This document shows, one piece after another, positions 13,401-24,889 of a stretch of DNA of 64,000 nucleotides (position 1 is the first letter of the stretch; each line of letters opens with the position of its first letter). Source of the stretch: Sphagnum magellanicum. Lineage: Eukaryota > Streptophyta > Sphagnopsida > Sphagnales > Sphagnaceae. The notes below the pieces were generated by a model that saw only the letters and a program-made list of their open reading frames with translations, was not told the origin of the DNA and did no database searches. The DNA lies in NCBI GenBank assembly GCA_021904315.1, contig CM038920.1, forward strand, positions 1,674,001 to 1,738,000, in the 5' to 3' direction. The position numbers and the translations under genes are program-made.

Positions 13401-16400
13401 TCATGCATCAGTGGTACTATAAATTGAGCTCAGTGTGGAAAAGTAGGTAAACCAAAATGGATTGAAATTAAGCACTGCACCTTGTGAGGACCTGTTTTCT
13501 GGATGACATCTGTCATCTGCATGTATCTCACCCAACAAATGATCAGGTAATCAGCTTGGATTCATGATTTGGGTTCACCATGGCAAGGCCATGATCCCCT
13601 TCCAGAAGCACTCTGCAATCAATTGTTGTGTGCATTCTCTGAACTGAGGATCTGAAAACCTGACTAATCAAAACTTCATACGAGTAGTGGGTTGCTGCAA
13701 ATTCAAGACAGAGGCAACAGAGGCAGCCTTGCAGAACTTCAACCACAAAACTATTGCTCAGATAGTGGGTATTGTGGGTTACCAAGCCTTTAGCACCATA
13801 GTACAAGATGCGAGGCAACTTGAGAAGGGATGTTGCTGCCCATTCCACCAAAGCATCCACTGTCTTCTCCCCACGAAACCTGTAATTCACAAACCCTCTC
13901 CTTCAGTCTTTTTCAAACTGCAGACTGCCAATTGTGATTTGGTCACCAGAAACTGAAACACTCTTCATCCCCACAGAGTGACTAATTGCATAGTATGGAA
14001 GTAGAGCAAGCCTTCTGAGATTTGATGGAATGAGAAGCAGATGAACTTCACATGTCGCAGTGTACCTGGTGAGACAGCCTAAGTGCCTGCAAGAAGGAGT
14101 AAATGCAACAATCTCTGGAAGACCTGCACATTGAATGAAGGCCTCCTGATATAGTCTTCATGCCATCAGCAGTTCACAGTACCTTCTCATTTTCTTTCAC
14201 ACTAGGCGCTCAAATCTAGATACTTCTCCAGACACAGATGATTATTGCCAACTATTTAAAAAATTGCAATCAGAGTATAGTCCATGTTTCTGAAGCATAC
14301 AGAGATTACTGACATGGATGAGTAGACAAACAATATGTTTCAAGGATACTAACCATATCGAAAGACTCGTTGTGTTGTTGCCTGAGTCCTCTCAGCAAGA
14401 AGAAATGAGAGTGGAGTCTCGCCCAGCTCCACCCGACCCAATTTTGCCACTCCCTCCAGCAGCACCCCTGTCAAATGCAACCCCTCTCAGCAGACACAAG
14501 GCCTCAACTGTGCCTCTCTACAGACCCAAATGCATCAAGAAATTGCATCTTCCATGTCAACACATTCACCTTTTTCTCATCCCCATAAACTCGAAAACAG
14601 ATCGGCAATCCAGGAAATCAAACAAGACAGTCTTACCTGCTCTATTCCAAATATGAACAAATTTGTGTGAGTTGGGACTAGCATTTGAGTAAGCCTGCAC
14701 CACAGCCAGGAACTGATATCATCTCATATGTGGAGAGGGTTGTCCCAGATGAGCCCTAACTCAACAATCCAGGGCAGGCATGGAGTTTCTCCAGCTCTTA
14801 CATGAAAAATGCAAGCATTTCATTATGCATGGAGCAGTACAAGAGATCAGATATGGCCATGTCCCATCCAATGATCTAGGTAAGAGATTGGAAGAGGATC
14901 CTATTAAATCCTATGAAACAGAGTTTTCAGCATCCTATATAAATAGGTCAGTAGATGGACAACTGGCCGACTTGACTAGATCAGTAGATATGTGCTGTTT
15001 TCTGGAGTTTGGTGATGCAAGGGAATCATGCTTCCTACTGATCCAAAGCATGGAAAATTTGAGATTTGACCTCAGGACAGTTTCAAGTAGCAAAGTTTAT
15101 TCAAATTAAGCTCACCTGTACCAACCAAGTATCATTACTGTCCAGTACAAGCTTGGCAAAGTTGTATTTCGTTAGTTCAACTGTTGTTGATTCCACTGGC
15201 TTCCCTACATAGAAGTAAGTCCATTTATGAAGGAACTCCATGACAAACAATGAGTTCACTATCATTTATATAACCCTGATTCAAACAAGTTTCAAATCAA
15301 AATGCTCACACAACAAGGAATTCTTGCTATTTCACCCAACATGAGATCACAAAAATGTCAGTATCTCCCAACTGTATCCACAACTACAGCTTGCATAAGG
15401 TGCACACATTTCACACACATGAAGCCCTGGTCATGTTTACTCTGAAGGAAGGTTCAAACAGTGTGCTTAGCTGCTTCATACCTGCTGGGGGTGGTTCCCA
15501 CAATGGAAAGGGAATACTTTCAACAGGGCTATTTGCATATTGCTTCTTCGCTTCTGCTATTCTGCTCTGCATAAAAAGAAAATGACAATGGTTCTGGTAG
15601 AAGTTCCAGGAATTGCATGTTACCTTCCAAGTTCATTGGTCCAAAATGTGGTTCAACTCTTTGTGACATGGGAGAGAGGGAAAAAAAAAAAACCATGTCA
15701 AACCTCTAACTCATCAATTTGGAAAAGATCATAGTCCCGCCTTCTTAAGTCATTCGACAGCACCTCGTACGCATGTTCAATCTGCCCCAAAATTGGTCCA
15801 CAACAAACAGATGAAAGAAGCAGTACATGGCTATTGTTTGGGAGAAGGCCACATTCTTCAGAACTGAACAAAGGAAAATACTCTCACCTCAATAAGCTTG
15901 AGTGCAGCATCCTGCTCCTTAGTCTTAACTGAAAGCCTGCAACTCCAGACACCTCAAAATGTTCAACAATTTTTTGGTGAAGCTGGATACTGCTTATGAC
16001 AAAACTAAAAATCAACTATTTGGAAAGCAAAATGCAGTTCCAAGAAATTGATATATCCACCAACCAACGTTGTCAAGTCACCATTTAAAAACCATAACAG
16101 ACCAAAAGACTATTCATGATTTCATGATGGTTGTTCTCTTGCTTTGTCCCTAAAACCCTCTAGGGTTATGACCAGCTCTGGTTATCAACCTGCTCCCTTT
16201 TACTTTTCTTTTCTTTTTCTTTCTTAGAAAGGAGCTTTGCATGAAGATCATACACGGATTTTCGTGCTTGTTGATAGGCCACCTCTATTGCATTGGCAGA
16301 AAAGTCCTGTGCAGCTCCAAGCACTGCAGCAGATACACAAAATTGGTCACGTAATAATGGCCTATATCTTTCTGCACTGTCATGATCAGCCCCTCCACAC

Positions 16401-16916
16401 AATTTTATGATTTCTTTACTTTTGGAATTCTGAGCTTCCTCATGAGCCCTCTTCAAAGTACAGAGTCAGAAAAATTGTGAAAAGCAACCAGGGAGGAAGA
16501 AAACCCTAAATAAGGTTTTTCTATACATTCTGGTCACATTGCTAAAGAAATGTGACCAGAGCGAGAGAGAGTTCAAAGAGAGAATTATTCCTTCATAACA
16601 GATACAATGGACACTACTCCTTCTAAACCAGTACTACAAGGAAAGAAGAAGGGGGAAAAGAAAAGGAATCACAATCATGCAATTGACAAAGAGAGCTGTT
16701 TTGCAACCAGAAAAGACAGACAGACAGAGACACACATAGATACATGATGCAGGGGACATAGGAAAAACGAAAAAGGTTTATAGCAAGAGGAGGACCTTGA
16801 TACAGAGGCTTGGGAGCTGCTTGAATGTGCCATGGGAGCACGGCGAGTATAATAACCAAGATTGTCAGAATCATGGAAGCAACAGCATGCATAGTAGAAG
16901 AGGAGAGCGCCACCAT
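10470..16916 (-). CDS. J-like / thioredoxin-like ER membrane protein (DNAJC16-like plant family), 20 exons
   Basis: Exons (minus): 16916-16796, 16323-16254, 15936-15888, 15781-15704, 15566-15482, 15204-15116, 14694-14637, 14467-14354, 14123-14066, 13879-13783, 13516-13481, 13291-13155, 12948-12878, 12630-12577, 12375-12233, 12108-11977, 11733-11443, 11298-11239, 11108-10875, 10616-10470. All phases agree: 707 codons, ATG to TGA. Seen: signal peptide (1-34); J-like domain about 38-106 with VLGAAQD, IEHAYEVLS and RRRDYDLF but no HPD; a thioredoxin-like fold from about 140 (DSNDTWLVQAYSNASPNS, no CxxC); a second one from about 286 (VKVIVFSNTGERAAPYI ... VKSAPAVVFVKDPG); one helix about 631-648; basic tail. 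The order resembles DNAJC16-type ER J/thioredoxin proteins. A role in ER proteostasis is inferred. Exon 13 uses a GC donor (CATG|GCATGA), and exons 5, 8 and 10 are supported by homology-like blocks. Confidence 0.85.
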
Positions 16917-17170
16917 GTTTCCTTCTTCTTACTCTGCTGCACGTTCTTGGTTTCAGAAATTCACAGTGCCAAAAAATAAATTAGGTATTGAAGAAAACAA
17001 AAACAACAACAACAACAACAACAACAATTTCTGCAAAAGTCTTCATCACTAGGGCCAATTGTCCACTCCTCCGCAACCAAAAACGAAAACCGGAAAACAA
17101 AACAGAACGCAAGAGAGAGAGAGAGAGAGAGAAAGAGCAGCGCCAGAGAGAGAAGAGAGGAAGAGAGCAT
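16917..17170 (-). promoter_or_regulatory. 5' leader/promoter region of the J-like gene with microsatellites
   Basis: Upstream of the ATG at 16916 (plus-strand coordinates) are an (AAC)n run at 17001-17027 and an (AG)n run at 17111-17133, followed by a GC-richer stretch to about 17240. This layout fits a transcription start region with a CT/GA-rich leader, but no core element can be proven by eye. Confidence 0.35.
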
Positions 17171-17302
17171 CACCCTCTTTCTTTTCTTCTTTTTCGACGT
17201 CGGCCGAGTGTCCAAGGAATGTAACGAGAGCTGGGGAAAAAGAAAAGGGTGAAAGGGAGAAAGAAAGGACAGGGGCAGACAAATCCAACTACCCAACTGA
17301 CA

Positions 17303-17331
17303 TTATCATTATTATTATTATTATTATTATT
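17303..17331. repeat. (ATT)n microsatellite
   Basis: About nine uninterrupted ATT units. They lie between the J-like gene promoter and the retrotransposon. Confidence 0.9.
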
Positions 17332-17819
17332 TACTTTTTTAGGAAATTATTGGTACCTACCTACTGCCAACCCATACATGGGAAACTCTCTTTCTTCTAC
17401 CTACACACAAAGTCAATGAATCAAATGAAACCTAAGGACAAGACAAAAAAGAAAACAACCAGCAATTTTTGAAGGGGGAAGTGAGTTTACAATAATGTAC
17501 ATACATTCTTGTCATAGATACTACTTCCAAGTTTGAAGGTTTTTCACATATTACAAGTATTTCATGAAATTGGTCTCATGCTCTCATCACCAAAATAGGT
17601 AACTCCAAGTAACAACAACTTTTCTCCTCAATCTACATGAATTATTATTTTTCAATTGTGCCTATTGTAAATTTCTCACATTATAGTTTTTTTGCATTAA
17701 GTTTACTAAATAATTAGGTATTGAAGCTTTATATCCCCCAACCCCTTTCCACTCATAGCACATTCACAATCTCGTTGCCCCGAGCAAATGGAAAGCCAAT
17801 AGGTATTGGATTTTGGAAG

Positions 17820-18929
17820 GTGTAGTAATGTAGAGGGTCAAGAATTTCAACTTTGGATGAGGAGGGATGGAAAGTGAAAACTTTAATGTCTCTTGGGTGA
17901 TAGATAGAAGGTGACAAGTTTGAAGATAGTTAGGTATCATGAGTTGTGGACATTGAACATTCAATTGTTGTTGTTTCTTTTTGTGTTTGGTTGGTTTTTG
18001 TTTGTTGCAAGTTATGTGTGCTTGATTTTTACAATTCAATGGAACGGCGCCATTGAGTTGGGTTGGGTGATGGAATGGTTTTTGAGCTACTATGGTAATT
18101 GCTCTTGGATATGGTTAGTGTTGATCACGAAGTTGGGAGATGTTCGGTGGAATGGATGGCATGGATGATGGAGGTGTTTGAAGATTCTATAAGTTGGAGG
18201 CCTTAAGTGGTATTAGGGGAGGGAAGACAAATCCAAGGAAGTTAAGTGCTACTTCTTTTTAATTACTTGAATGTGCGTTTTTTTAAGTCATAAGTAACTA
18301 TGTGAATAGTTGGGGATGAATGCCTCATAGTTGGTCTTCAAATTTCTTCCCCACATCAAGTATTTCATTGTGCCATGTGTTTTAAGGAAGTAGTAAAAGA
18401 TGTATATTAGGTTTTAGGGACCAGTCCAAAGGAAATGATGAATGCATCTAGAGATTTCAAGAGCAATCAATGTAGCATGTTCAATTTATTGTGTGCATTA
18501 GGGAAATTAGAAAGGATTGACTCATGAGTTGTCTATGTGTGGAAGAGAATACCTATATTGTTACAAGGGAATGGGGTTTTAAGAGCATTATTGGGCTTCA
18601 TAGAGAGAAATTGTTGAATTGTTCTATGTTTCATTGTTCTATGTCCAACTTCCAAGGGGAGAAATTTGAGAAAGTGAAATCAAATGGAGTTGGGGTTTTG
18701 TTGTTGAGCAACCGCATTCATGACCAGTTGGCTCTTGAGAAAAGATCATGGGTGATGTGATCCCTTGAGGTCTAAAGTCTTATATTGTATTATTAGGATT
18801 AATAAAATAAAAGGTTTAGTAAATTAGGATGTTATGGATTTTTTACCCATCTCGGACAGTTATGTTGTCACTTTGTTGAAATGTATTACTTTTATAAAAG
18901 ATTGTATAACTAGAATAGCCCTCCCTTTT
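17820..18929 (+). repeat. 5' LTR of the gypsy element
   Basis: It aligns with 26059-27187. Shared blocks include CTTTGGATGAGGAGGGATGG, GTTATGTGTGCTTGATTTTT, CAACTTCCAAGGGGAGAAAT and GTGATGTGATCCCTTGAGGT. It ends just before the primer-binding site. The left edge is set at a TGTA motif and is uncertain by tens of bases. Confidence 0.8.
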
Positions 18930-18947
18930 TGGTATCAGAGTAGTTCG
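18930..18947 (+). promoter_or_regulatory. Primer-binding site, initiator tRNA-Met type
   Basis: TGGTATCAGAG lies directly after the 5' LTR. It is the standard plant retroelement PBS complementary to the 3' end of initiator tRNA-Met. Confidence 0.8.
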
Positions 18948-19254
18948 ATCACCATGATGTTAGGACGTTTATTGATAATATAATAGGATGATGTTTTTTA
19001 AGAAGTTAGAGTCTAGTGAAAAATAATTAGTTGCAAAAACCCAATAAGTTTATGAAAAGCATGTCATCGATGGTTTTGATTTCCTAGATCACTGGGAGCA
19101 CCACAAACAAGGGCCTTAATTTAATAACAGTTAGGTTTTGGAATTGTTACCATTGTAAGTGTGAATCTAAACGAAGCTCAAGTTGGTGACATTGTTGTAG
19201 AATTAATGTATAACATGTTTTGGATTAGGGCACAAGTTTGGGTGAAGATGTGGC

Positions 19255-20342
19255 ATGGAGCAAGAAGATGGGCATCAAGTGTTGAATTCAAGAAGTGATA
19301 TCACTTCACTTCCTACCTTGCATAAGGTTTCAACTTACGGATTGGAGAGACAAGGACAAGTACCAAGGCTAGGTGATATCCAGATCCATGTTTCTCCCAT
19401 TTCACCAAACCATTTTGTCAAATTTTACATTCCAAGTGTTGAAGATTTGTTTTGGGTTGGAGATAGAATTTTGAGGGTGGAAAATACTAGATTAAGAGCC
19501 CATTAGATCAATTGGAAAGCTTGTTGAGATGATAGCTTAGAGTTATGATGGCAGCCGAATTTTACAAATGAGTAATGTTTCACTATGCTACCATCTATAT
19601 AAAGTTATAATTTTGAATCTCGTACAAGGGGGAGATCAACCAAGTGCCTTTACCTATTAGACTGTGTTTGTATATAATAGATATCTTAAACAAGGTTCAG
19701 GGACAGAAACCTTATGAACTTGGTAACAAAGAACATAGACATAATATGTGTCATGAACCAAATAATATTATTCAAGATCTTTGTTTTGATGAAGTTGACT
19801 TTCCAAGAAAACTAAGGGTTGGTGCTATCATTTTGAGAATCACACGCTTTGCAATTATCAAAATTATTGGTTTTGATTTACTATTGTTAAGGTGGGAAAT
19901 TTAATGTTGAACATGTGCCATTTAGGGTTTCATACTCAAGCAACTATATAACTAAAAATAAGGAAACAATCTAACGGATGGCGATGGAGCCTTATCTAGT
20001 TCAATGAAACAAGGTTTTACTTCATTAGCTCTTGGCCCATTGAATCAACTTGAGAATCAAAAATTAAAAAAGGAAAAGATCAATTATATCCTAGGAATTA
20101 ATGACCTTTGGATTCCACTAGATTTTACCATTCCTGGATGTTGTGCTCAATTCTATAAACCAAAAATAGATGACAAGGTTAAAGTTGGGGACTGCATCTT
20201 GAAAATTTCACACATAGGTCAAGCTACACATTTATTGTGTTGGATTTATTTTAAGGAATTTTACGGTAGATTGTGTTGGAGGTATGTAGGAAGGAGTGAT
20301 GCAAGCCATGATATTAAAATTGACAATAACATGAAAAAAAAA
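19255..20342 (+). pseudogene. Pre-gag region of the gypsy element with a three-times repeated domain
   Basis: Between the PBS and the gag core, three open stretches (19255-19506, 19644-19904, 20004-20345) share a pattern of about 80-110 residues. Each ends in a hydrophobic block like FYIPSVEDLFWVGDRILRV, FPRKLRVGAIILRI or FYKPKIDDKVKVGDCILKI. The common theme is Phe/Tyr-x-Pro, an acidic residue, then VGD/VGA-x-IL-x-[IV]. I do not recognise this as a standard gag domain. Stops separate the units, so the region is dead. Confidence 0.55.
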
Positions 20343-20419
20343 TAGACTTTAAGAAGGAAGAAGAGGTCCTTGCGGTTAAGGACCTAAAGCATATAAACCT
20401 ATAAGTCATAAAATCATGG

Positions 20420-21030
20420 AGTTACAATGACTAGTCCACAAGGCATGGATGAGTTGTTATGGGGACGTGAACATGAAAATGTGAATGATTGGGTGGAACA
20501 ACTGACCATGGCAGCAAAGGTTAGAAATTTTAATGTTGATAGTTGTTTAAAATTGCAAAGTTAAATCTAAGAAGTAGAACCAAGGAGTGGTTCAAGAATT
20601 TGAATTTTGCTCTAGTTGACTAAGTAAAATTACACACTTGGATAGTTCAAAAAACATCAATATAGATGTTGATGACATCCAAATCAAACTAGATGCCATA
20701 AAAAAAAAACCAAAAGAAAGAGTGCAAAAATATTATGAGAGGTTGGATAAACTCTTTCAAAAAAAATAGATTTAGGATACAAAACAACGTCATAGATTCT
20801 TGGCCAAGTTGAGGCTATAAATTAAAAAGTTGTGTGTAGTCAAGATGTACGTTAACATTGAGGAAGTTGTTGTTGTAACTGTCAAAATTGAATGAATGTT
20901 GGGAAAACTTGGGGAGACTCCATATGAACCCATGAGGGAAGAGCAAGATGAGGTCGCATTTGGAGAATCCACTATGGATCGATAGTTGCATGTATTGAAT
21001 GAAACTCTCATAGAAACCAAGTGGATGTTG
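20420..21030 (+). pseudogene. gag (retrotransposon capsid) remnant
   Basis: Across frames the region reads VNDWVEQLTMAAKVRNF, a Trp-Phe pair, then KERVQKYYERLDKLFQK and HRFLAKLR. This is the pattern of plant gypsy gag domains (W-x-x-x-L, ... V..Y..R...L). Several stops and at least two frameshifts interrupt it, and no intact CCHC knuckle was seen. Confidence 0.65.
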
Positions 21031-21089
21031 TTCATCTAACTCATGTAATCCATATAATTAATGTCAACAGAGTATACCGCAACAAAACA

Positions 21090-21430
21090 CTACATTTGGC
21101 AGTTGAAATCAATTAGGCGTTGATTGAAGGTCTAATGGATACATGGGTTTTTATGTTAGTTATGGCAACCAACGTCATTAGAGAACTTAGCATAACACAT
21201 TTGGTGGTTGGTCAAGAAACATACAAGAGTACATCTAGGATTGTGACACAAGCATTTGGAAGAATTGATGAACTTCCAATGAAAGTGGGAGGGATTATTT
21301 GTTAAATGGTGTTCTTAGTAGTGGATAAGGACAATTATGATTTGCTCCTTGGCTTGGACTTTTTCATAAAAAATGGGAATGGTCATGGATGTGGGAAAAA
21401 ATGTCATACAAATACATAATGGACCAGGAA
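21090..21430 (+). pseudogene. Retropepsin-like aspartic protease remnant
   Basis: The reading ALIEGLMDTW ... MATNVIRELSI, VGGIIC and VDKDNYDLLLGLDFF matches the retropepsin order, with DTW where active enzymes have DTG. One stop separates the halves. The catalytic triplet is therefore damaged. Confidence 0.7.
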
Positions 21431-22280
21431 TGGAAATAGAAGTTTTACTTTTAAACATGGTCAACATGTTGCAAGTGTTGGAAAAATTTGAGGATGGGGC
21501 AAAAAATAGATAGGAGGAATGGCTAACAAAGGAAATGGAGCAAATGCAGCTAAAAACTTGGGCAAACATACTCCAATTATTTGATCTTGATGGTTTTGCA
21601 TGATGAATCCTTCTTTGATAACAATATGATGGAATCTGAAGGTGTAGGCGATAACCCACAAGGAGTCCTACAACATCTGGAAAGACACATTGAAGAACTA
21701 ACATATTAGGGGATGGATCAGATTGTTGATAAAAAGGCATTAATGCAAATGTTTAATCTGATTTTATAGCAACAACATCAGAATGTATTGAGTGAGTGGT
21801 TCACTAAGGATGATGATTATCCAGATTGGATCAAATGTGCAGCTATAAACAAGTATGTTCGAATAAAACAAAAGATGGGTGAAAGTACATTTGTATCATG
21901 TTCAAGTTGATGATGAGTTGATAATAGAAGGTGCAAGTGGGATCAAATTTTTAAAAAATCAAGTTAGATGAATGAATAGATGAAAGACATAGAACACAAT
22001 TATGGGCTTTGCTTGAGGAATTCCAGGGAATTTTCACATGGCACAAAGGATAACAAAGGCATTGTTATGTGCGAGAATACTCCATTAACACTCATGGTTT
22101 ACCTCCCTGTCGAATGACTCCTAGATGGTTGTCTTTTTGGGAAAAGATTGAAGTAAATCAATAGATACAAATGTTAGTGGACTTAGGAAAGATGCACAAG
22201 AGTGCATCTAAGTATGCTTGTAGAGTAATTTTGCCAATCGAAAAGGATGGTAGTTGAAGGTTTTGTGGGCACTACCATCC

Positions 22281-22497
22281 ACTAAATTTCGAAACGAGAC
22301 AAGATTCTTTTCCCATGCCTTTGATTGAAGATGTTCTAAATCAATTAAGGAATTCCTAGTGGTTTTTTGCATTCAATTTGCAGTCAAGTTTTTGGCAAAT
22401 ACCAATGGCACCTAATGATGTAAAAAAAACCATTGTAATCACTAAATCAAGTTCGTATGAATGGAATGTGATGTCATTTGGTCTAAAGAATGCCACA
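22281..22497 (+). repeat. 217-bp direct repeat, left copy (reverse transcriptase sequence)
   Basis: It starts ACTAAATTTCGAAAC and ends AATGCCACA. It is nearly identical to 23316-23532, with about six substitutions and no gap. Confidence 0.95.
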
Positions 22498-23315
22498 TGA
22501 CACGCTCCTAAGTCACGGGGCGAAACCCACTTGAGGGTTTCACAAAGTCAAGTTGCGGAAATTGTGACTTAACGGTGCGCTCCCGGCTTCCAATTCTAAA
22601 AAGGGGTAGAGGGTCGAGTTGGGAGCCCCGGGATTAGACTAGGAAGAGGGACTAGTTTAGCTCATGTGAATCTGCATCCAAAAACCAACCACAAGAGGTT
22701 AGTTTAGCATTCGGGACACCCTTGGGTGTTGGGATTTGCCACAGGCACTTGGACACACAAGACTCACCACGGCCCGGACTCGGGAGTAAGTCACCACCTT
22801 ACTCCCTATAATATTCTCTGCAGCTCGCCGCCGAGGCTACATTCAAATGGCACATTTTGTTGGGACTCCCGAAATGGACTCCCGAAATTGTCCCGGCTGA
22901 ACTCCCAGAACTTTGAACGGCCATAACTCTCGACTATGGAGTCCGATCGCGACAAGGTCTAAACCAAAGTTGTAGCCCTTGTCGAGATCTTTCCAAATCC
23001 GTGTCGCACTCTCAATTCGGACGTCGGGAAGAGGTTGATTCCCGACTTTTAGTGGTCGGGAGTCAAATTGACAATTTGACTCCTGGCCCTTCTTTTGCCG
23101 ATAACTTGGGTTGCAGATGTCCGAATGGCCAATGCGAGGCCATTTTCGATATCTACGTTTCAAGACCTTTCCAATGACACCAAGAACACCTCAATACGAG
23201 GTGTTTTTGGCCTTGTTGTCGAACTCTGAACATTCGAGAGTCCCAGAGGACTCCAAATCTCCAACTTTTCCAAGTGTTGGGCTTCACCCCCACACTTGGC
23301 CAAAGTGGGGTTGCG
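22498..23315. mobile_element. 818-bp insert inside the gypsy reverse transcriptase
   Basis: It begins TGACACGCTCCTAAGTCACG and is visibly richer in G+C than its surroundings. It carries GGACTCCCGAAA and CCCGGCTGAACTCCC, which are shared with the reverse complement of window positions 1-100. No coding frame is convincing. It may be an LTR or LTR fragment of another family: the 5' end has TG but the 3' end (GGGTTGCG) lacks CA. It is bounded on both sides by the same 217 bp of host element. Confidence 0.7.
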
Positions 23316-23532
23316 ACTAAATTTCGAAACAAGACAAGATTCTTTTCCCATGCCTCTGATTGAAGATGTTCTAAATCAATTAAGAAACTCCTAGTGGTTT
23401 TTTGCATTCAATTTGCAGTCAAGTTTTTGGCAAATACCAATGGCACCTAATGATGTAAAAAAAACCATTGTAATCACTAAATCAAGTTTGTATGAATGGA
23501 ATGCGATGTCATTTGGTCTAAAGAATGCCACA
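23316..23532 (+). repeat. 217-bp direct repeat, right copy (reverse transcriptase sequence)
   Basis: Second copy of 22281-22497. This copy runs on without a break into the rest of the reverse transcriptase. Confidence 0.95.
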
Positions 23533-24049
23533 AGTACATTTTCAAAGAGCATGGCAGATATTTTCAAGGACTAAACCAATCAATTCTTAAAGGTGTTTGT
23601 TGATGGTGTTAACATACACAACAGGACTTGGTTTAAACACCTACAACACATTCGGCTAATGCTTCACAAATTAGCAAAAGTCAATTTCAAGTTAAATCCT
23701 AGCAAGTGTTGTTTTGGTTCAAAAAACAAATTTACCTTTTTGAGACATGTGGTGGATTGTAACAAATCACAACCTAATCCTAAAAAGATAGCAACAGTTG
23801 TAAAGTTTCCTCAACTGAAGACAATTAATATTAATACATTCTTGGGTTTGATTGGATATTATGGGAGGTTCATTGTCGAATATGCAAAAATTACAAAACG
23901 TCTGTTTGCCCTAATCAAAAAGGAATTCAAGTTTGTTTGGACACCAATATGCCAAGCAACATTTGTTACACTGAAAAGAAAATTAGTGGAAACACCAATC
24001 GTGGTCAGACTTCATTTTAGCAAAACCTTCATCTTAGATGTTGATTAAT

Positions 24050-24420
24050 TAGTAAAGGGTGTGGGAGATATATTATCGCAAAAACCTGGAAAACAAGAAT
24101 AGGTAATTGCTTATGTTAGTACAAGTTTTATCTCCTATACAAGATTTTTTCACCCTATGGAAAGGGAGTGTTATGCCCTAATGTGGGGCATAGTGCACTT
24201 TAAACAATATTTCCAACAAACACCATTCCTGCTACGAACAGATCATAAACCATTGGAGTGGTTGGCCACTGTTTTCAAATGCTTATGGGCAGAGAGGACG
24301 CTGGATTGTTATGCTATAAGATTTCCAATTTACATTTGTTCACTGCTCTAGTAGTAGGCACCTAAACGTGGACGCATTGAACAAAACCTCTGTAAATTTT
24401 TCAAAAGATGATGAGGACTT
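24050..24420 (+). pseudogene. RNase H domain remnant
   Basis: FHPMERECYALMWGIVHFKQY and FLLRTDHKPLEWL are typical of gypsy RNase H, including ERECYA and TDHKPL. A stop lies just upstream of VIAYVS and the C-terminal end is frameshifted. Confidence 0.8.
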
Positions 24421-24889
24421 TGGATGCAACATAATGGAACCAGAAGACAAACTTGGGGGTAAATCATTACCTATGGACAGTAATTGTGTGAATGAAGTTG
24501 TTAATTTATTTACTTTTCAGCTCGTTGTGTAGAAAATTACTGATACTAAAGGATAATAGATGAAAGGTGAAATAGACGAACAAAATATGGAGACTACGTC
24601 AAAGAAGAACTGCATCCAATGGAACTTGAAGACTACCGAAGGATGGTCATTGAAGCATAAAATATGGTGGATCATATTAGACTAAGACAGAAAGGCAAAT
24701 GTATTGAAACCATTGAATGATGCAAAGATGAACAATTGAAGCAAATGGACATATCGGAAGACAAGGTGGCAATGGTTTTATTCATTGGCAAACATCTAGA
24801 AGCTGGTGCTTATGATGTTGCCAACATTGATAGGGTTAAAAATTGAATAATGAAATATCATTGGTCTAAGGACATTATATTCTCTTAGA

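Larger units (their letters stand above)
22030..24050 (+). pseudogene. Reverse transcriptase remnant, split by an insert
   Basis: The palm-domain blocks LNFETRQDSFPMPLIEDVL, FQ/LQSSFWQIPMAP and FGLKNAT are present, then KVFVDGVNIHN where the catalytic motif normally reads [YF]xDD, so the second aspartate is lost. Downstream, KLNPSKCCFGS and FLGLIGYYGRFI complete the thumb. The N-terminal half is duplicated (22281-22497 and 23316-23532) around an unrelated insert at 22498-23315. Both copies share a stop codon before WFFAF. Confidence 0.85.

Noticed and set aside
17059..17472. 137-codon plus-strand ORF with Glu-Arg and poly-Ile runs
   Set aside because: It is produced by (AG)n and (ATT)n microsatellites upstream of the J-like gene and has no protein-like composition.
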